This document shows positions 1-15,000 of a DNA stretch of 64,000 nt, piece after piece. The notes under the pieces are model-generated. The model was not told the origin of the DNA. It searched no databases and worked only from the letters and a program-made list of their open reading frames with translations. The DNA comes from Tachypleus tridentatus (Eukaryota > Arthropoda > Merostomata > Xiphosura > Limulidae), in the NCBI RefSeq assembly GCF_004210375.1, contig NC_134827.1:102781285-102845284 (forward strand). The letters run 5' to 3'. The first letter of the stretch is position 1, and every line of letters begins with the position of its first letter. The position numbers were made by a program, and so were the translations under genes.

Positions 1-3000
1 CTCTACCTTGATGAAAGTGATTATAACGTTTCTCTACCTTGATGAGAAGTGATTATAACGTTTCTCTACCTTGATGAGAAGTGATTATAACGTTTCTCTA
101 CCTTGATGAGAAGTGATTATAATGTTTCTTACCTTGATGAGAAGTGATTATAACGTTTCTCTACCTTGATGAGAAGTGATTATAACGTTTCTCTACCTTG
201 ATGAGAAGTGATTATAGCGTTTCTCTACCTTGATGAGAAGTGATTATAACGTTTCTCTACCTTGATGAGAAGTGATTATAATGTTTCTCTACCTTGATGA
301 GAAGTGATTATAATGTTTCTCTACCTTGATGAGAAGTGATTATAACGTTTCTCTACCTTGATGAGAAGTGATTATAACGTTTCTCTACCTTGATGAGAAG
401 TGATTATAACGTTTCTCTACCTTGATGAGAAGTGATTATAACGTTTCTCTACCTTGATGAGAAGTGATTATAACGTTTCTCTACCTTGATGAGAAGTGAT
501 TATAACGTTTCTCTACCTTGATGAGAAGTGATTATAACGTTTCTCTACCTTGATGAGAAGTGATTACAGTGTTTCTCTACCTTGATGAGAAGTGATTATA
601 ACGTTTCTCTACCTTGATGAGAAGTGATTATAGTGTTTCTCTACCTTGATGAGAAGTGATTATAACGTTTCTCTACCTTGATGAGAAGTGATTATAACGT
701 TTCTCTACCTTGATGAGAAGTGATTATAGCGTTTCTCTACCTTGATGAGAAGTGATTATAGCGTTTCTCTACCTTGATGAGAAGTGATTATAACGTTTCT
801 CTACCTTGATGAGAAGTGATTATAATGTTTTTCTACCTTGATGAGAAGTGATTATAATGTTCTCACCTTGATGAGAAGTGATTATAATGTTTTCTACCTT
901 GATGAGAAGTGATTATAATGTTTCTCTACCTTGATGAGAAGTGATTATAATGTTTCTCTACCTTGATGAGAAGTGATTACAGTGTTTCTCTACCTTGATG
1001 AGAAGTGATTATAACGTTTCTCTACCTTGATGAGAAGTGATTATAACGTTTCTCTACCTTGATGAGAAGTGATTATAACCTTTCTCTACCTTGATGCGAA
1101 GTGATTATAACGTTTCTCTACCTTGATGAGAAGTGATTATAATGTTTCTCTACCTTGATGAGAAGTGATTATAACGTTTCTCTACCTTGATGAGAAGTGA
1201 TTATAACGTTTCTCTACCTTGATGAGAAGTGATTATAAGCGTTTCTCTACCTTGATGAGAAGTGATTATAACGTTTCTCTACCTTGATGAGAAGTGATTA
1301 TAACGTTTTCTACCTTGATGAGAAGTGATTATAATGTTTCTCTACCTTGATGAGAAGTGATTATAATGTTTCTCTACCTTGATGAGAAGTGATTATAACG
1401 TTTCTCTACCTTGATGAGAAGTGATTATAACGTTTCTCTACCTTGATGAGAAGTGATTATAACGTTTCTCTACCTTGATGAGAAGTGATTATAACGTTTC
1501 TCTACCTTGATGAGAAGTGATTATAACGTTTCTCTACCTTGATGAGAAGTGATTACAGTGTTTCTCTACCTTGATGAGAAGTGATTATAACGTTTCTCTA
1601 CCTTGATGAGAAGTGATTACAGTGTTTCTCTACCTTGATGAGAAGTGATTATAACGTTTCTCTACCTTGATGAGAAGTGATTATAATGTTTCTCTACCTT
1701 GATGAGAAGTGATTATAACGTTTCTCTACCTTGATGAGAAGTGATTATAACGTTTCTCTACCTTGATGAGAAGTGATTATAATGTTTTCTACCTTGATGA
1801 GAAGTGATTATAACGCTTCTCTACCTTGATGAGAAGTGATTATAGCGTTTCTCTACCTTGATGAGAAGTGATTATAACGATTCTCTACCTTGATGAGAAG
1901 TGATTATAATGTTTCTCTACCTTGATGAGAAGTGATTACAGTGTTTCTCTACCTTGATGAGAAGTGATTATAACGTTTCTCTACCTTGATGAGAAGTGAT
2001 TACAGTGTTTCTCTACCTTGATGAGAAGTGATTATAACGTTTCTCTACCTTGATGAGAATTGATTACAGTGTTTCTCTACCTTGATGAGAAGTGATTATA
2101 ACGTTTCTCTACCTTGATGAGAAGCGATTATAACGCTTCTCTACCTTGATGAGAAGTGATTATAACGTTTCTCTACCTTGATGAGAAGTGATTATAACGC
2201 TTCTCTACCTTGATGAGAAGTGATTATAGCGTTTCTCTACCTTGATGAGAAGTGATTATAACGATTCTCTACCTTGATGAGAAGTGATTATAACGTTTCT
2301 CTACCTTGATGAGAAGTGATTATAACGTTTCTCTACCTTGATGAGAAGTGATTATAACGTTTCTCTACCTTGATGAGAAGTGATTATAACGTTTCTCTAC
2401 CTTGATGAGAAGTGATTATAACGTTTCTCTACCTTGATGAGAAGTGATTATAACGTTTCTCTACCTTGATGAGAAGTGATTATAACGTTTCTCTACCTTG
2501 ATGAGAAGTGATTATAACGCTTCACTACCTTGATGAGAAGTGATTATAGCGTTTCTCTACCTTGATGAGAAGTGATTATAACGATTCTCTACCTTGATGA
2601 GAAGTGATTATAATGTTTCTCTACCTTGATGAGAAGTGATTACAGTGTTTCTCTACCTTGATGAGAAGTGATTATAACGTTTCTCTACCTTGATGAGAAG
2701 TGATTACAGTGTTTCTCTACCTTGATGAGAAGTGATTATAACGTTTCTCTACCTTGATGAGAAGTGATTACAGTGTTTCTCTACCTTGATGAGAAGTGAT
2801 TATAACGTTTCTCTACCTTGATGAGAAGTGATTACAGTGTTTCTCTACCTTGATGAGAAGTGATTATAACGTTTCTCTACCTTGATGAGAAGTGATTATA
2901 ATGTTTCTCTACCTTGATGAGAAGTGATTATAACGTTTCTCTACCTTGATGAGAAGTGATTATAACGTTTCTCTACCTTGATGAGAAGTGATTATAACGT

Positions 3001-6000
3001 TTCTCTACCTTGATGAGAAGTGATTATAACGTTTCTCTACCTTGATGAGAAGTGATTATAACGTTTCTCTACCTTGATGAGAAGTGATTATAGCGTTTCT
3101 CTACCTTGATGAGAAGTGATTATAACGTTTCTCTACCTTGATGAGAAGTGATTATAACGTTTCTCTACCTTGATGAGAAGTGATTATAACGTTTCTCTAC
3201 CTTGATGAGAAGTGATTACAGTGTTTCTCTACCTTGATGAGAAGTGATTATAACGTTTCTCTACCTTGATGAGAAGTGATTATAACGTTTCTCTACCTTG
3301 ATGAGAAGTGATTATAACGTTTCTCTACCTTGATGAGAAGTGATTATAACGTTTCTCTACCTTGATGAGAAGTGATTATAACGTTTCTCTACCTTGATGA
3401 GAAGTGATTATAATGTTTTTCTACCTTGATGAGAAGTGATTATAATGTTTCTCTACCTTGATGAGAAGTGATTATAATGTTTCTCTACCTTGATGAGAAG
3501 TGATTACAGTGTTTCTCTACCTTGATGAGAAGTGATTATAACGTTTCTCTACCTTGATGAGAAGTGATTATAACGTTTCTCTACCTTGATGAGAAGTGAT
3601 TATAACGTTTCTCTACCTTGATGAGAAGTGATTATAACGTTTCTCTACCTTGATGAGAAGTGATTATAACGTTTCTCTACCTTGATGAGAAGTGATTATA
3701 ACGTTTCTCTACCTTGATGAGAAGTGATTATAACGTTTCTCTACCTTGATGAGAAGTGATTATAACGTTTCTCTACCTTGATGAGAAGTGATTATAACGT
3801 TTCTCTACCTTGATGAGAAGTGATTATAACGTTTCTCTACCTTGATGAGAAGTGATTATAGCGTTTCTCTACCTTGATGAGAAGTGATTATAACGTTTCT
3901 CTACCTTGATGAGAAGTGATTATAACGTTTCTCTACCTTGATGAGAAGTGATTATAACGTTTCTCTACCTTGATGAGAAGTGATTATAACGTTTCTCTAC
4001 CTTGATGAGAAGTGATTATAACGTTTCTCTACCTTGATGAGAAGTGATTATAACGTTTCTCTACCTTGATGAGAAGTGATTATAACGTTTCTCTACCTTG
4101 ATGAGAAGTGATTATAACGTTTCTCTACCTTGATGAGAAGTGATTATAGTGTTTCTCTACCTTGATGAGAAGTGATTATAACGTTTCTCTACCTTGATGA
4201 GAAGTGATTATAGTGTTTCTCTACCTTGATGAGAAGTGATTATAACGTTTCTCTACCTTGATGAGAAGTGATTATAACGTTTCTCTACCTTGATGAGAAG
4301 TGATTATAGCGTTTCTCTACCTTGATGAGAAGTGATTATAGCGTTTCTCTACCTTGATGAGAAGTGATTATAACGTTTCTCTACCTTGATGAGAAGTGAT
4401 TATAATGTTTTCTACCTTGATGAGAAGTGATTATAATGTTTCTCTACCTTGATGAGAAGTGATTATAATGTTTCTCTACCTTGATGAGAAGTGATTATAA
4501 TGTTTCTCTACCTTGATGAGAAGTGATTATAATGTTTCTCTACCTTGATGAGAAGTGATTACAGTGTTTCTCTACCTTGATGAGAAGTGATTATAACGTT
4601 TCTCTACCTTGATGAGAAGTGATTATAACGTTTCTCTACCTTGATGAGAAGTGATTATAACGTTTCTCTACCTTGATGAGAAGTGATTATAACGTTTCTC
4701 TACCTTGATGAGAAGTGATTATAATGTTTCTCTACCTTGATGAGAAGTGATTATAACGTTTCTCTACCTTGATGAGAAGTGATTATAACGTTTCTCTACC
4801 TTGATGAGAAGTGATTATAACGTTTCTCTACCTTGATGAGAAGTGATTATAACGTTTCTCTACCTTGATGAGAAGTGATTATAATGTTTCTCTACCTTGA
4901 TGAGAAGTGATTATAACGTTTCTCTACCTTGATGAGAAGTGATTATAATGTTTCTCTACCTTGATGAGAAGTGATTATAACGTTTCTCTACCTTGATGAG
5001 AAGTGATTATAACGTTTCTCTACCTTGATGAGAAGTGATTATAACGTTTCTCTACCTTGATGAGAAGTGATTATAACGTTTCTCTACCTTGATGAGAAGT
5101 GATTATAACGTTTCTCTACCTTGATGAGAAGTGATTACAGTGTTTCTCTACCTTGATGAGAAGTGATTATAACGTTTCTCTACCTTGATGAGAAGTGATT
5201 ACAGTGTTTCTCTACCTTGATGAGAAGTGATTATAACGTTTCTCTACCTTGATGAGAAGTGATTATAATGTTTCTCTACCTTGATGAGAAGTGATTATAA
5301 CGTTTCTCTACCTTGATGAGAAGTGATTATAACGTTTCTCTACCTTGATGAGAAGTGATTATAATGTTTTTCTACCTTGATGAGAAGTGATTATAACGCT
5401 TCTCTACCTTGATGAGAAGTGATTATAACGTTTCTCTACCTTGATGAGAAGTGATTATAACGATTCTCTACCTTGATGAGAAGTGATTATAATGTTTCTC
5501 TACCTTGATGAGAAGTGATTATAGTGTTTCTCTACCTTGATGAGAAGTGATTATAACGTTTCTCTACCTTGATGAGAAGTGATTACAGTGTTTCTCTACC
5601 TTGATGAGAAGTGATTATAACGTTTCTCTACCTTGATGAGAAGTGATTACAGTGTTTCTCTACCTTGATGAGAAGTGATTATAACGTTTCTCTACCTTGA
5701 TGAGAAGTGATTATAACGCTTCTCTACCTTGATGAGAAGTGATTATAACGTTTCTCTACCTTGATGAGAAGTGATTATAACGCTTCTCTACCTTGATGAG
5801 AAGTGATTATAGCGTTTCTCTACCTTGATGAGAAGTGATTATAACGTTTCTCTACCTTGATGAGAAGTGATTATAACGTTTCTCTACCTTGATGAGAAGT
5901 GATTATACGTTTCTCTACCTTGATGAGAAGTGATTATAACGTTTCTCTACCTTGATGAGAAGTGATTATAACGCTTCTCTACCTTGATGAGAAGTGATTA

Positions 6001-9000
6001 TAACGATTCTCTACCTTGATGAGAAGTGATTATAACGTTTCTCTACCTTGATGAGAAGTGATTATAACGTTTCTCTACCTTGATGAGAAGTGATTACAGT
6101 GTTTCTCTACCTTGATGAGAAGTGATTATAACGTTTCTCTACCTTGATGAGAAGTGATTACAGTGTTTCTCTACCTTGATGAGAAGTGATTATAACGTTT
6201 CTCTACCTTGATGAGAAGTGATTATAATGTTTCTCTACCTTGATGAGAAGTGATTATAACGTTTCTCTACCTTGATGAGAAGTGATTATAACGTTTCTCT
6301 ACCTTGATGAGAAGTGATTATAATGTTTTCTACCTTGATGAGAAGTGATTATAACGCTTCTCTACCTTGATGAGAAGTGATTATAGCGTTTCTCTACCTT
6401 GATGAGAAGTGATTATAACGATTCTCTACCTTGATGAGAAGTGATTATAATGTTTCTCTACCTTGATGAGAAGTGATTACAGTGTTTCTCTACCTTGATG
6501 AGAAGTGATTATAACGTTTCTCTACCTTGATGAGAAGTGATTACAGTGTTTCTCTACCTTGATGAGAAGTGATTATAACGTTTCTCTACCTTGATGAGAA
6601 GTGATTACAGTGTTTCTCTACCTTGATGAGAAGTGATTATAACGTTTCTCTACCTTGATGAGAAGTGATTATAACGCTTCTCTACCTTGATGAGAAGTGA
6701 TTATAACGTTTCTCTACCTTGATGAGAAGTGATTATAACGCTTCTCTACCTTGATGAGAAGTGATTATAACGTTTCTCTACCTTGATGAGAAGTGATTAT
6801 AACGTTTCTCTACCTTGATGAGAAGTGATTATAACGTTTCTCTACCTTGATGAGAAGTGATTATACGTTTCTCTACCTTGATGAGAAGTGATTATAACGT
6901 TTCTCTACCTTGATGAGAAGTGATTATAACGCTTCTCTACCTTGATGAGAAGTGATTATAACGATTTCTCTACCTTGATGAGAAGTGATTATAATGTTTC
7001 TCTACCTTGATGAGAAGTGATTATAACGTTTCTCTACCTTGATGAGAAGTGATTACAGTGTTTCTCTACCTTGATGAGAAGTGATTATAACGTTTCTCTA
7101 CCTTGATGAGAAGTGATTATAACGTTTTTCTACCTTGATGAGAAGTGATTATAACGTTTCTCTACCTTGATGAGAAGTGATTATAATGTTTCTCTACCTT
7201 GATGAGAAGTGATTATAACGTTTCTCTACCTTGATGAGAAGTGATTATAACGTTTCTCTACCTTGATGAGAAGTGATTATAGCGTTTCTGTACCTTGATG
7301 AGAAGTGATTATAACGTTTCTCTACCTTGATGAGAAGTGATTATAACGCTTCTCTACCATGATGAGAAGTGATTATAGCGTTTCTCTACCTTGATGAGAA
7401 GTGATTATAACGATTCTCTACCTTGATGAGAAGTGATTATAATGTTTCTCTACCTTGATGAGAAGTGATTACAGTGTTTCTCTACCTTGATGAGAAGTGA
7501 TTATAACGTTTCTCTACCTTGATGAGAAGTGATTACAGTGTTTCTCTACCTTGATGAGAAGTGATTATAACGTTTCTCTACCTTGATGAGAAGTGATTAC
7601 AGTGTTTCTCTACCTTGATGAGAAGTGATTATAACGTTTCTCTACCTTGATGAGAAGTGATTACAGTGTTTCTCTACCTTGATGAGAAGTGATTATAACG
7701 TTTCTCTACCTTGATGAGAAGTGATTACAGTGTTTCTCTACCTTGATGAGAAGTGATTATAACGTTTCTCTACCTTGATGAGAAGTGATTATAACGTTTC
7801 TCTACCTTGATGAGAAGTGATTATAACGTTTCTCTACCTTGATGAGAAGTGATTATAACGTTTCTCTACCTTGATGAGAAGTGATTATAACGTTTCTCTA
7901 CCTTGATGAGAAGTGATTATAGCGTTTCTCTACCTTGATGAGAAGTGATTATAACGTTTCTCTACCTTGATGAGAAGTGATTATAACGTTTCTCTACCTT
8001 GATGAGAAGTGATTATAACGTTTCTCGACCTTGATGAGAAGTGATTACAGTGTTTCTCTACCTTGATGAGAAGTGATTATAACGTTTCTCTACTTTAATG
8101 AGAAGTGATTATAACGTTTCTCTACCTTGATGAGAAGTGATTATAATGTTTCTCTACCTTGATGAGAAGTGATTATAACGTTTCTCTACCTTGATGAGAA
8201 GTGATTATAACGTTTCTCTACCTTGATGAGAAGTGATTATAACGTTTCTCTACCTTGATGAGAAGTGATTATAATGTTTCTCTACCTTGATGAGAAGTGA
8301 TTATAATGTTTCTCTACCTTGATGAGAAGTGATTACAGTGTTTCTCTACCTTGATGAGAAGTGATTATAACGTTTTTCTACCTTGATGAGAAGTGATTAT
8401 AACGTTTCTCTACCTTGATGAGAAGTGATTATAACGTTTCTCTACCTTGATGAGAAGTGATTATAACGTTTCTCTACCTTGATGAGAAGTGATTATAACG
8501 TTTCTCTACCTTGATGAGAAGTGATTATAACGTTTCTCTACCTTGATGAGAAGTGATTATAATGTTTTTCTACCTTGATGAGAAGTGATTATAATGTTTC
8601 TCTACCTTGATGAGAAGTGATTATAATGTTTTTCTACCTTGATGAGAAGTGATTATAATGTTTCTCTACCTTGATGAGAAGTGATTATAATGTTTCTCTA
8701 CCTTGATGAGAAGTGATTACAGTGTTTCTCTACCTTGATGAGAAGTGATTATAACGTTTCTCTACCTTGATGAGAAGTGATTATAACGTTTCTCTACCTT
8801 GATGAGAAGTGATTATAACGTTTCTCTACCTTGATGAGAAGTGATTATACGTTTCTCTACCTTGATGAGAAGTGATTATAACGTTTCTCTACCTTGATGA
8901 GAAGTGATTATAACGCTTCTCTACCTTGATGAGAAGTGATTATAACGATTCTCTACCTTGATGAGAAGTGATTATAATGTTTCTCTACCTTGATGAGAAG

Positions 9001-12000
9001 TGATTATAACGTTTCTCTACCTTGATGAGAAGTGATTATAACGTTTCTCTACCTTGATGAGAAGTGATTATAACGTTTCTCTACCTTGATGAGAAGTGAT
9101 TATAACGTTTCTCTACCTTGATGAGAAGTGATTATAATGTTTCTCTACCTTGATGAGAAGTGATTATAACGTTTCTCTACCTTGATGAGAAGTGATTATA
9201 ACGTTTCTCTACCTTGATGAGAAGTGATTATAACGTTTCTCTACCTTGATGAGAAGTGATTATAAGGCTTTCTCTACCTTGATGAGAAGTGATTATAACG
9301 TTTCTCTACCTTGATGAGAAGTGATTATAACGTTTCTCTACCTTGATGAGAAGTGATTATAACGTTTCTCTACCTTGATGAGAAGTGATTATAACGTTTC
9401 TCTACCTTGATGAGAAGTGATTATAACGCTTCTCTACCTTGATGAGAAGTGATTATAACGTTTCTCTACCTTGATGAGAAGTGATTATAACGATTCTCTA
9501 CCTTGATGAGAAGTGATTATAACGCTTCTCTACCTTGATGAGAAGCGATTATAACGCTTCTCTACCTTGATGAGAAGCGATTATAACGCTTCTCTACCTT
9601 GATGAGAAGTGATTATAACGTTTCTCTACCTTGATGAGAAGTGATTATAACGCTTCCCTACCTTGATGAGAAGTGATTATAACGCTTCACTACCTTGATG
9701 AGAAGTGATTATAGCGTTTCTCTACCTTGATGAGAAGTGATTATAACGTTTCTCTACCTTGATGAGAAGTGATTATAACGTTTCTCTACCTTGATGAGAA
9801 GTGATTATAACGTTTCTCTACCTTGATGAGAAGTGATTACAGTGTTTCTCTACCTTGATGAGAAGTGATTATAACGTTTCTCTACCTTGATGAGAAGTGA
9901 TTATAACGTTTCTCTACCTTGATGAGAAGTGATTATAACGTTTCTCTACCTTGATGAGAAGTGATTATAACGTTTCTCTACCTTGATGAGAAGTGATTAT
10001 AATGTTTTTCTACCTTGATGAGAAGTGATTATAATGTTTCTCTACCTTGATGAGAAGTGATTATAATGTTTCTCTACCTTGATGAGAAGTGATTACAGTG
10101 TTTCTCTACCTTGATGAGAAGTGATTATAACGTTTCTCTACCTTGATGAGAAGTGATTATAACGTTTCTCTACCTTGATGAGAAGTGATTATAACGTTTC
10201 TCTACCTTGATGAGAAGTGATTATAACGTTTCTCTACCTTGATGAGAAGTGATTATAACGTTTCTCTACCTTGATGAGAAGTGATTATAATGTTTCTCTA
10301 CCTTGATGAGAAGTGATTATAACGTTTCTCTACCTTGATGAGAAGTGATTATAACGTTTCTCTACCTTGATGAGAAGTGATTATAGCGTTTCTCTACCTT
10401 GATGAGAAGTGATTATAACGTTTCTCTACCTTGATGAGAAGTGATTATAATGTTTTCTACCTTGATGAGAAGTGATTATAATGTTTCTCTACCTTGATGA
10501 GAAGTGATTATAATGTTTCTCTACCTTGATGAGAAGTGATTATAAAGTTTCTCTACCTTGATGAGAAGTGATTATAACGTTTCTCTACCTTGATGAGAAG
10601 TGATTATAACGTTTCTCTACCTTGATGAGAAGTGATTATAACGTTTCTCTACCTTGATGAGAAGTGATTACAGTGTTTCTCTACCTTGATGAGAAGTGAT
10701 TATAACGTTTCTCTACCTTGATGAGAAGTGATTACAGTGTTTCTCTACCTTGATGAGAAGTGATTATAACGTTTCTCTACCTTGATGAGAAGTGATTATA
10801 ATGTTTCTCTACCTTGATGAGAAGTGATTATAACGTTTCTCTACCTTGATGAGAAGTGATTATAGCGTTTCTCTACCTTGATGAGAAGTGATTATAACGT
10901 TTCTCTACCTTGATGAGAAGTGATTATAATGTTTTCTACCTTGATGAGAAGTGATTATAATGTTTCTCTACCTTGATGAGAAGTGATTATAATGTTTTCT
11001 ACCTTGATGAGAAGTGATTATAATGTTTCTCTACCTTGATGAGAAGTGATTATAATGTTTCTCTACCTTGATGAGAAGTGATTACAGTGTTTCTCTACCT
11101 TGATGAGAAGTGATTATAACGTTTCTCTACCTTGATGAGAAGTGATTATAACGTTTCTCTACCTTGATGAGAAGTGATTATAACGTTTCTCTACCTTGAT
11201 GAGAAGTGATTATAACGTTTCTCTACCTTGATGAGAAGTGATTATAATGTTTCTCTACCTTGATGAGAAGTGATTATAACGTTTCTCTACCTTGATGAGA
11301 AGTGATTATAACGTTTCTCTACCTTGATGAGAAGTGATTATAACGTTTCTCTACCTTGATGAGAAGTGATTATAGCGTTTCTCTACCTTGATGAGAAGTG
11401 ATTATAACGTTTCTCTACCTTGATGAGAAGTGATTATAATGTTTTTCTACCTTGATGAGAAGTGATTATAATGTTTCTCTACCTTGATGAGAAGTGATTA
11501 TAATGTTTCTCTACCTTGATGAGAAGTGATTATAACGTTTCTCTACCTTGATGAGAAGTGATTATAACGTTTCTCTACCTTGATGAGAAGTGATTATAAC
11601 GTTTCTCTACCTTGATGAGAAGTGATTATAACGTTTCTCTACCTTGATGAGAAGTGATTATAACGTTTCTCTACCTTGATGAGAAGTGATTACAGTGTTT
11701 CTCTACCTTGATGAGAAGTGATTATAACGTTTCTCTACCTTGATGAGAAGTGATTACAGTGTTTCTCTACCTTGATGAGAAGTGATTATAACGTTTCTCT
11801 ACCTTGATGAGAAGTGATTATAATGTTTCTCTACCTTGATGAGAAGTGATTATAACGTTTCTCTACCTTGATGAGAAGTGATTATAACGTTTCTCTACCT
11901 TGATGAGAAGTGATTATAATGTTTTTCTACCTTGATGAGAAGTGATTATAACGCTTCTCTACCTTGATGAGAAGTGATTATAGCGTTTCTCTACCTTGAT

Positions 12001-15000
12001 GAGAAGTGATTATAACGATTCTCTACCTTGATGAGAAGTGATTATAATGTTTCTCTACCTTGATGAGAAGTGATTACAGTGTTTCTCTACCTTGATGAGA
12101 AGTGATTATAACGTTTCTCTACCTTGATGAGAAGTGATTACAGTGTTTCTCTACCTTGATGAGAAGTGATTATAACGTTTCTCTACCTTGATGAGAATTG
12201 ATTACAGTGTTTCTCTACCTTGATGAGAAGTGATTATAACGTTTCTCTACCTTGATGAGAAGCGATTATAACGCTTCTCTACCTTGATGAGAAGTGATTA
12301 TAACGTTTCTCTACCTTGATGAGAAGTGATTATAACGCTTCTCTACCTTGATGAGAAGTGATTATACGTTTCTCTACCTTGATGAGAAGTGATTATAACG
12401 TTTCTCTACCTTGATGAGAAGTGATTATAACGCTTCTCTACCTTGATGAGAAGTGATTATAACGATTCTCTACCTTGATGAGAAGTGATTATAATGTTTC
12501 TCTACCTTGATGAGAAGTGATTATAACGTTTCTCTAACTTGATGAGAAGTGATTACAGTGTTTCTCTACCTTGATGAGAAGTGATTATAACGTTTCTCTA
12601 CCTTGATGAGAAGTGATTATAACGTTTCTCTACCTTGATGAGAAGTGATTATAATGTTTCTCTACCTTGATGAGAAGTGATTATAACGTTTCTCTACCTT
12701 GATGAGAAGTGATTATAACGTTTCTCTACCTTGATGAGAAGTGATTATAGCGTTTCTCTACCTTGATGAGAAGTGATTATAACGTTTCTCTACCTTGATG
12801 AGAAGTGATTATAACGCTTCTCTACCATGATGAGAAGTGATTATAGCGTTTCTCTACCTTGATGAGAAGTGATTATAACGATTCTCTACCTTGATGAGAA
12901 GTGATTATAATGTTTCTCTACCTTGATGAGAAGTGATTACAGTGTTTCTCTACCTTGATGAGAAGTGATTATAACGTTTCTCTACCTTGATGAGAAGTGA
13001 TTACAGTGTTTCTCTACCTTGATGAGAAGTGATTATAACGTTTCTCTACCTTGATGAGAAGTGATTACAGTGTTTCTCTACCTTGATGAGAAGTGATTAT
13101 AACGTTTCTCTACCTTGATGAGAAGTGATTACAGTGTTTCTCTACCTTGATTAGAAGTGATTATAACGTTTCTCTACCTTGATGAGAAGTGATTACAGTG
13201 TTTCTCTACCTTGATGAGAAGTGATTATAACGTTTCTCTACCTTGATGAGAAGTGATTATAACGTTTCTCTACCTTGATGAGAAGTGATTATAACGTTTC
13301 TCTACCTTGATGAGAAGTGATTATAACGTTTCTCTACCTTGATGAGAAGTGATTATAACGTTTCTCTACCTTGATGAGAAGTGATTATAGCGTTTCTCTA
13401 CCTTGATGAGAAGTGATTATAACGTTTCTCTACCTTGATGAGAAGTGATTATAACGTTTCTCTACCTTGATGAGAAGTGATTATAACGTTTCTCGACCTT
13501 GATGAGAAGTGATTACAGTGTTTCTCTACCTTGATGAGAAGTGATTATAATGTTTTTCTACCTTGATGAGAAGTGATTATAATGTTTCTCTACCTTGATG
13601 AGAAGTGATTATAATGTTTCTCTACCTTGATGAGAAGTGATTACAGTGTTTCTCTACCTTGATGAGAAGTGATTATAACGTTTTTCTACCTTGATGAGAA
13701 GTGATTATAATGTTTCTCTACCTTGATGAGAAGTGATTATAACGTTTCTCTACCTTGATGAGAAGTGATTATAACGTTTCTCTACCTTGATGAGAAGTGA
13801 TTATAACGTTTCTCTACCTTGATGAGAAGTGATTATAACGTTTCTCTACCTTGATGAGAAGTGATTATAGCGTTTCTCTACCTTGATGAGAAGTGATTAT
13901 AACGTTTCTCTACCTTGATGAGAAGTGATTATAACGTTTCTCTACCTTGATGAGAAGTGATTATAACGTTTCTCGACCTTGATGAGAAGTGATTACAGTG
14001 TTTCTCTACCTTGATGAGAAGTGATTATAATGTTTTTCTACCTTGATGAGAAGTGATTATAATGTTTCTCTACCTTGATGAGAAGTGATTATAATGTTTC
14101 TCTACCTTGATGAGAAGTGATTACAGTGTTTCTCTACCTTGATGAGAAGTGATTATAACGTTTTTCTACCTTGATGAGAAGTGATTATAATGTTTCTCTA
14201 CCTTGATGAGAAGTGATTATAGCGTTTCTCTACCTTGATGAGAAGTGATTATAACGTTTCTCTACCTTGATGAGAAGTGATTATAGCGTTTCTCTACCTT
14301 GATGAGAAGTGATTATAACGTTTCTCTACCTTGATGAGAAGTGATTATAATGTTTCTCTACCTTGATGAGAAGTGATTATAATGTTTCTCTACCTTGATG
14401 AGAAGTGATTATAATGTTTTTCTACGTTGATGAGAAGTGATTATAATGTTTCTCTACCTTGATGAGAAGTGATTATAATGTTTCTCTACCTTGATGAGAA
14501 GTGATTACAGTGTTTCTCTACCTTGATGAGAAGTGATTATAACGTTTCTCTACCTTGATGAGAAGTGATTATAACGTTTCTCTACCTTGATGAAGTGATT
14601 ATAACGTTTCTCTACCTTGATGAGAAGTGATTATAACGTTTCTCTACCTTGATGAGAAGTGATTATACGTTTCTCTACCTTGATGAGAAGTGATTATAAC
14701 GTTTCTCTACCTTGATGAGAAGTGATTATAACGCTTCTCTACCTTGATGAGAAGTGATTATAACGATTCTCTACCTTGATGAGAAGTGATTATAATGTTT
14801 CTCTACCTTGATGAGAAGTGATTATAACGTTTCTACCTTGATGAGAAGTGATTATAACGTTTCTCTACCTTGATGAGAAGTGATTATAACGTTTCTCTAC
14901 CTTGATGAGAAGTGATTATAACGTTTCTCTACCTTGATGAGAAGTGATTATAACGTTTCTCTACCTTGATGAGAAGTGATTATAATGTTTCTCTACCTTG

